DNA of 7,536 nucleotides, taken from positions 1 through 7,536 of the forward strand of contig CBFGZU010000083.1 of assembly GCA_965653335.1 (NCBI GenBank), written 5' to 3'. Positions 6,042 to 7,536 of the stretch are shown here, piece by piece. A program made the translations under genes and the position numbers. Position 1 is the first letter of the stretch. Every line of letters begins with the position of its first letter. The DNA is from Pseudolysinimonas_A sp965653335. Lineage in GTDB: Bacteria; Actinomycetota; Actinomycetes; Actinomycetales; Microbacteriaceae. The notes beneath the pieces were generated by a model, which saw only the letters and a list, made by a program, of their open reading frames with translations, did not search any database and was not told the DNA's origin.

Positions 6042-7536
6042 ATGGCTGCGCACTACGTTCCCGAGGGCCTGCCGTCACGCATCCAGCACTACATCGACGG
6101 CACCTTCGTCGACAGCGTCGACGGTGGCACCTTCGACGTTCTCGACCCCGTGTCGAACGAGACCTACGCGACGGCGGCGGCGGGCAGGGCGGCCGACATC
6201 GACCTCGCCGTCGCGGCCGCGAAACGCGCATTCGATGACGGCCCGTGGCCGCGGCTGCTGCCGCGTGCGCGGTCGCGCATCCTCAACCGCATCGCGGATG
6301 CCGTCGAAGCGCAGGACGCGCGCCTCGCCGAACTCGAGACCTTCGACACCGGTCTGCCGATCACCCAGGCACTCGGGCAGGCGCATCGCGCGGCCGAGAA
6401 CTTCCGGTTCTTCGCCGACCTCATCGTCGCCCAGAGCGACGACACCTTCAAGGTGCCCGGCCGGCAGGTGAACTACGTCAATCGCAAGCCGATCGGCGTC
6501 GCGGGACTCATCACGCCGTGGAACACGCCGTTCATGCTCGAGAGCTGGAAGCTGGCGCCGGCACTCGCCTCCGGGTGCACGGTCGTGCTCAAGCCCGCCG
6601 AATTCACGCCGCTCTCGGCGAGCCTGTGGGCGGCGATCTTCGAAGAGGCCGGGCTGCCGCCGGGGGTCTTCAACCTCGTCAACGGACTCGGGGAGGAAGC
6701 CGGCGACGCGCTCGTGAAGCACCCGGATGTTCCGCTCATCTCGTTCACCGGGGAGAGCCGCACCGGGCAGATCATCTTCGGCAACGCGGCACCGGCGCTC
6801 AAGGGCCTGTCGATGGAGCTCGGCGGCAAGTCGCCCGCCGTCGTGTTCGCCGATGCCGACCTCGACGCGGCGATCGACTCGACGCTCTTCGGAGTGTTCT
6901 CGCTCAACGGCGAACGCTGCACCGCCGGCAGCCGCATCCTCGTCGAGCGCCCCATCTACGACGAGTTCCTCGAGCGATTCGCCGCGCGCGCGAAGAACAT
7001 CGTCGTCGGCGACCCGCACGACCCGACGACGGAGGTCGGCGCGCTCGTGCATCCCGAGCACTACGACAAGGTCATGAGCTACGTCGAGATCGGCAAGACC
7101 GAGGGTCGGCTGCTCGCGGGCGGCGGACGCCCCGAGGGAATCGACTCCGGCAACTACGTGGCCCCGACCGTGTTCGCCGACGTCGCCCCCGACGCCCGCA
7201 TCTTCCAGGAGGAGATCTTCGGTCCCGTCGTCGCGATCACCCCGTTCGACGACGACGACGAGGCCCTCGCCCTGGCGAACAACACCCGGTACGGGCTCGC
7301 GGCGTACATCTGGACGAACAACCTCGAGCGCGCTCACCGCTTCTCGCAGGCCGTCGAGGCGGGAATGGTGTGGCTCAACTCGCACAACGTGCGCGACCTG
7401 CGCACCCCGTTCGGCGGCGTCAAAGCCTCCGGCCTCGGGCACGAGGGCGGCTACCGCTCGATCGACTTCTACACCGACCAACAGGCGGTGCACATCACCG
7501 TCGGCGACGTGCACACCCCCCGCTTCGGCGTCGCAT
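6042..7536 (+). CDS. hpaE: 5-carboxymethyl-2-hydroxymuconate-semialdehyde dehydrogenase (HpaE type), 3' end off the window
   Basis: An NAD-dependent aldehyde dehydrogenase oxidising the semialdehyde made by ring cleavage to the corresponding acid. 498 codons are visible with no stop; HpaE proteins are about 490-510 residues, so only the last codon or codons are missing. Motifs: TPWNTPF with Asn161, KPAE (184-187), FTGESRTG in the cofactor region, MELGGKSP with the general base Glu259, NGERCTAGSR with the nucleophile Cys293, and EEIFGPV (390-396). The stretches LFGVFSLNGERCTAGSR and AGMVWLNSHNVRDLRTPFGG closely resemble E. coli HpaE as I remember it, and distinguish it from generic betaine-aldehyde dehydrogenases. 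The ATG lies 3 nt after the lyase stop, with a GGGGG run (6027-6031) as a weak ribosome site. HpaE is homologous to XylG/PraB-type dehydrogenases, so a 2-hydroxymuconate semialdehyde substrate remains possible. Confidence 0.88.
   Translation, partial: MAAHYVPEGLPSRIQHYIDGTFVDSVDGGTFDVLDPVSNETYATAAAGRAADIDLAVAAAKRAFDDGPWPRLLPRARSRILNRIADAVEAQDARLAELETFDTGLPITQALGQAHRAAENFRFFADLIVAQSDDTFKVPGRQVNYVNRKPIGVAGLITPWNTPFMLESWKLAPALASGCTVVLKPAEFTPLSASLWAAIFEEAGLPPGVFNLVNGLGEEAGDALVKHPDVPLISFTGESRTGQIIFGNAAPALKGLSMELGGKSPAVVFADADLDAAIDSTLFGVFSLNGERCTAGSRILVERPIYDEFLERFAARAKNIVVGDPHDPTTEVGALVHPEHYDKVMSYVEIGKTEGRLLAGGGRPEGIDSGNYVAPTVFADVAPDARIFQEEIFGPVVAITPFDDDDEALALANNTRYGLAAYIWTNNLERAHRFSQAVEAGMVWLNSHNVRDLRTPFGGVKASGLGHEGGYRSIDFYTDQQAVHITVGDVHTPRFGVA

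Noticed and set aside
6075..7514. 479-codon open frame on the minus strand opposite the dehydrogenase
   Set aside because: Shadow of the HpaE-type gene, whose plus-strand translation carries all the family motifs; the antisense product has no motif or ribosome site.

Overview
The window looks like part of the chromosome of a high-GC actinobacterium, most likely a Microbacteriaceae member (Microbacterium/Leifsonia type). The basis is uniform, very GC-rich codon use, GTG starts, a probable leaderless gene, and protein families typical of that group. The genus is an inference; the sequence contains no species marker. No mobile element, CRISPR array or base-composition break is visible.

Layout: a complete tRNA-Arg(ACG) lies on the minus strand at the left edge (1-76). 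All protein genes are on the plus strand. They are an IclR-family regulator (198-896); a 110-bp gap with a probable promoter and two IclR-type operators; a single-component FAD hydroxylase of the 3-hydroxybenzoate 4-monooxygenase (MobA) type (1007-2896); a 43-bp gap with a second promoter and a repeat suited to a GntR regulator; a fused FAH-RraA enzyme (2940-4415); a GntR/FCD regulator overlapping it by 4 bp (4412-5077); a DapA/N-acetylneuraminate-lyase family aldolase (5094-6038); and an HpaE-type aldehyde dehydrogenase that runs off the right edge (6042-7536+).

Together these form a catabolic cluster for a hydroxylated aromatic acid. The hydroxylase would make a catechol-type acid. A ring-cleavage dioxygenase, not in the window, would give a muconate semialdehyde. 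HpaE would oxidise this to the acid, the FAH-RraA fusion would isomerise and/or decarboxylate it, and the DapA-like lyase (or the RraA half) would cleave off pyruvate. The closest known scheme is the homoprotocatechuate meta-cleavage pathway (HpaD-HpaE-HpaG-HpaH-HpaI), but the parts list differs: there is a MobA-type hydroxylase, a FAH-RraA fusion instead of a double-FAH HpaG, no separate hydratase here, and a DapA-fold aldolase instead of the usual HpaI.

Regulation appears split. The IclR protein probably controls the hydroxylase through twin operators 21 bp apart. The GntR protein probably controls its own operon through a repeat that overlaps the -10 box and the start codon of an apparently leaderless mRNA. 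The most notable points are the enzyme fusion, the possible pathway variant with no separate hydratase, and these two compact control regions.
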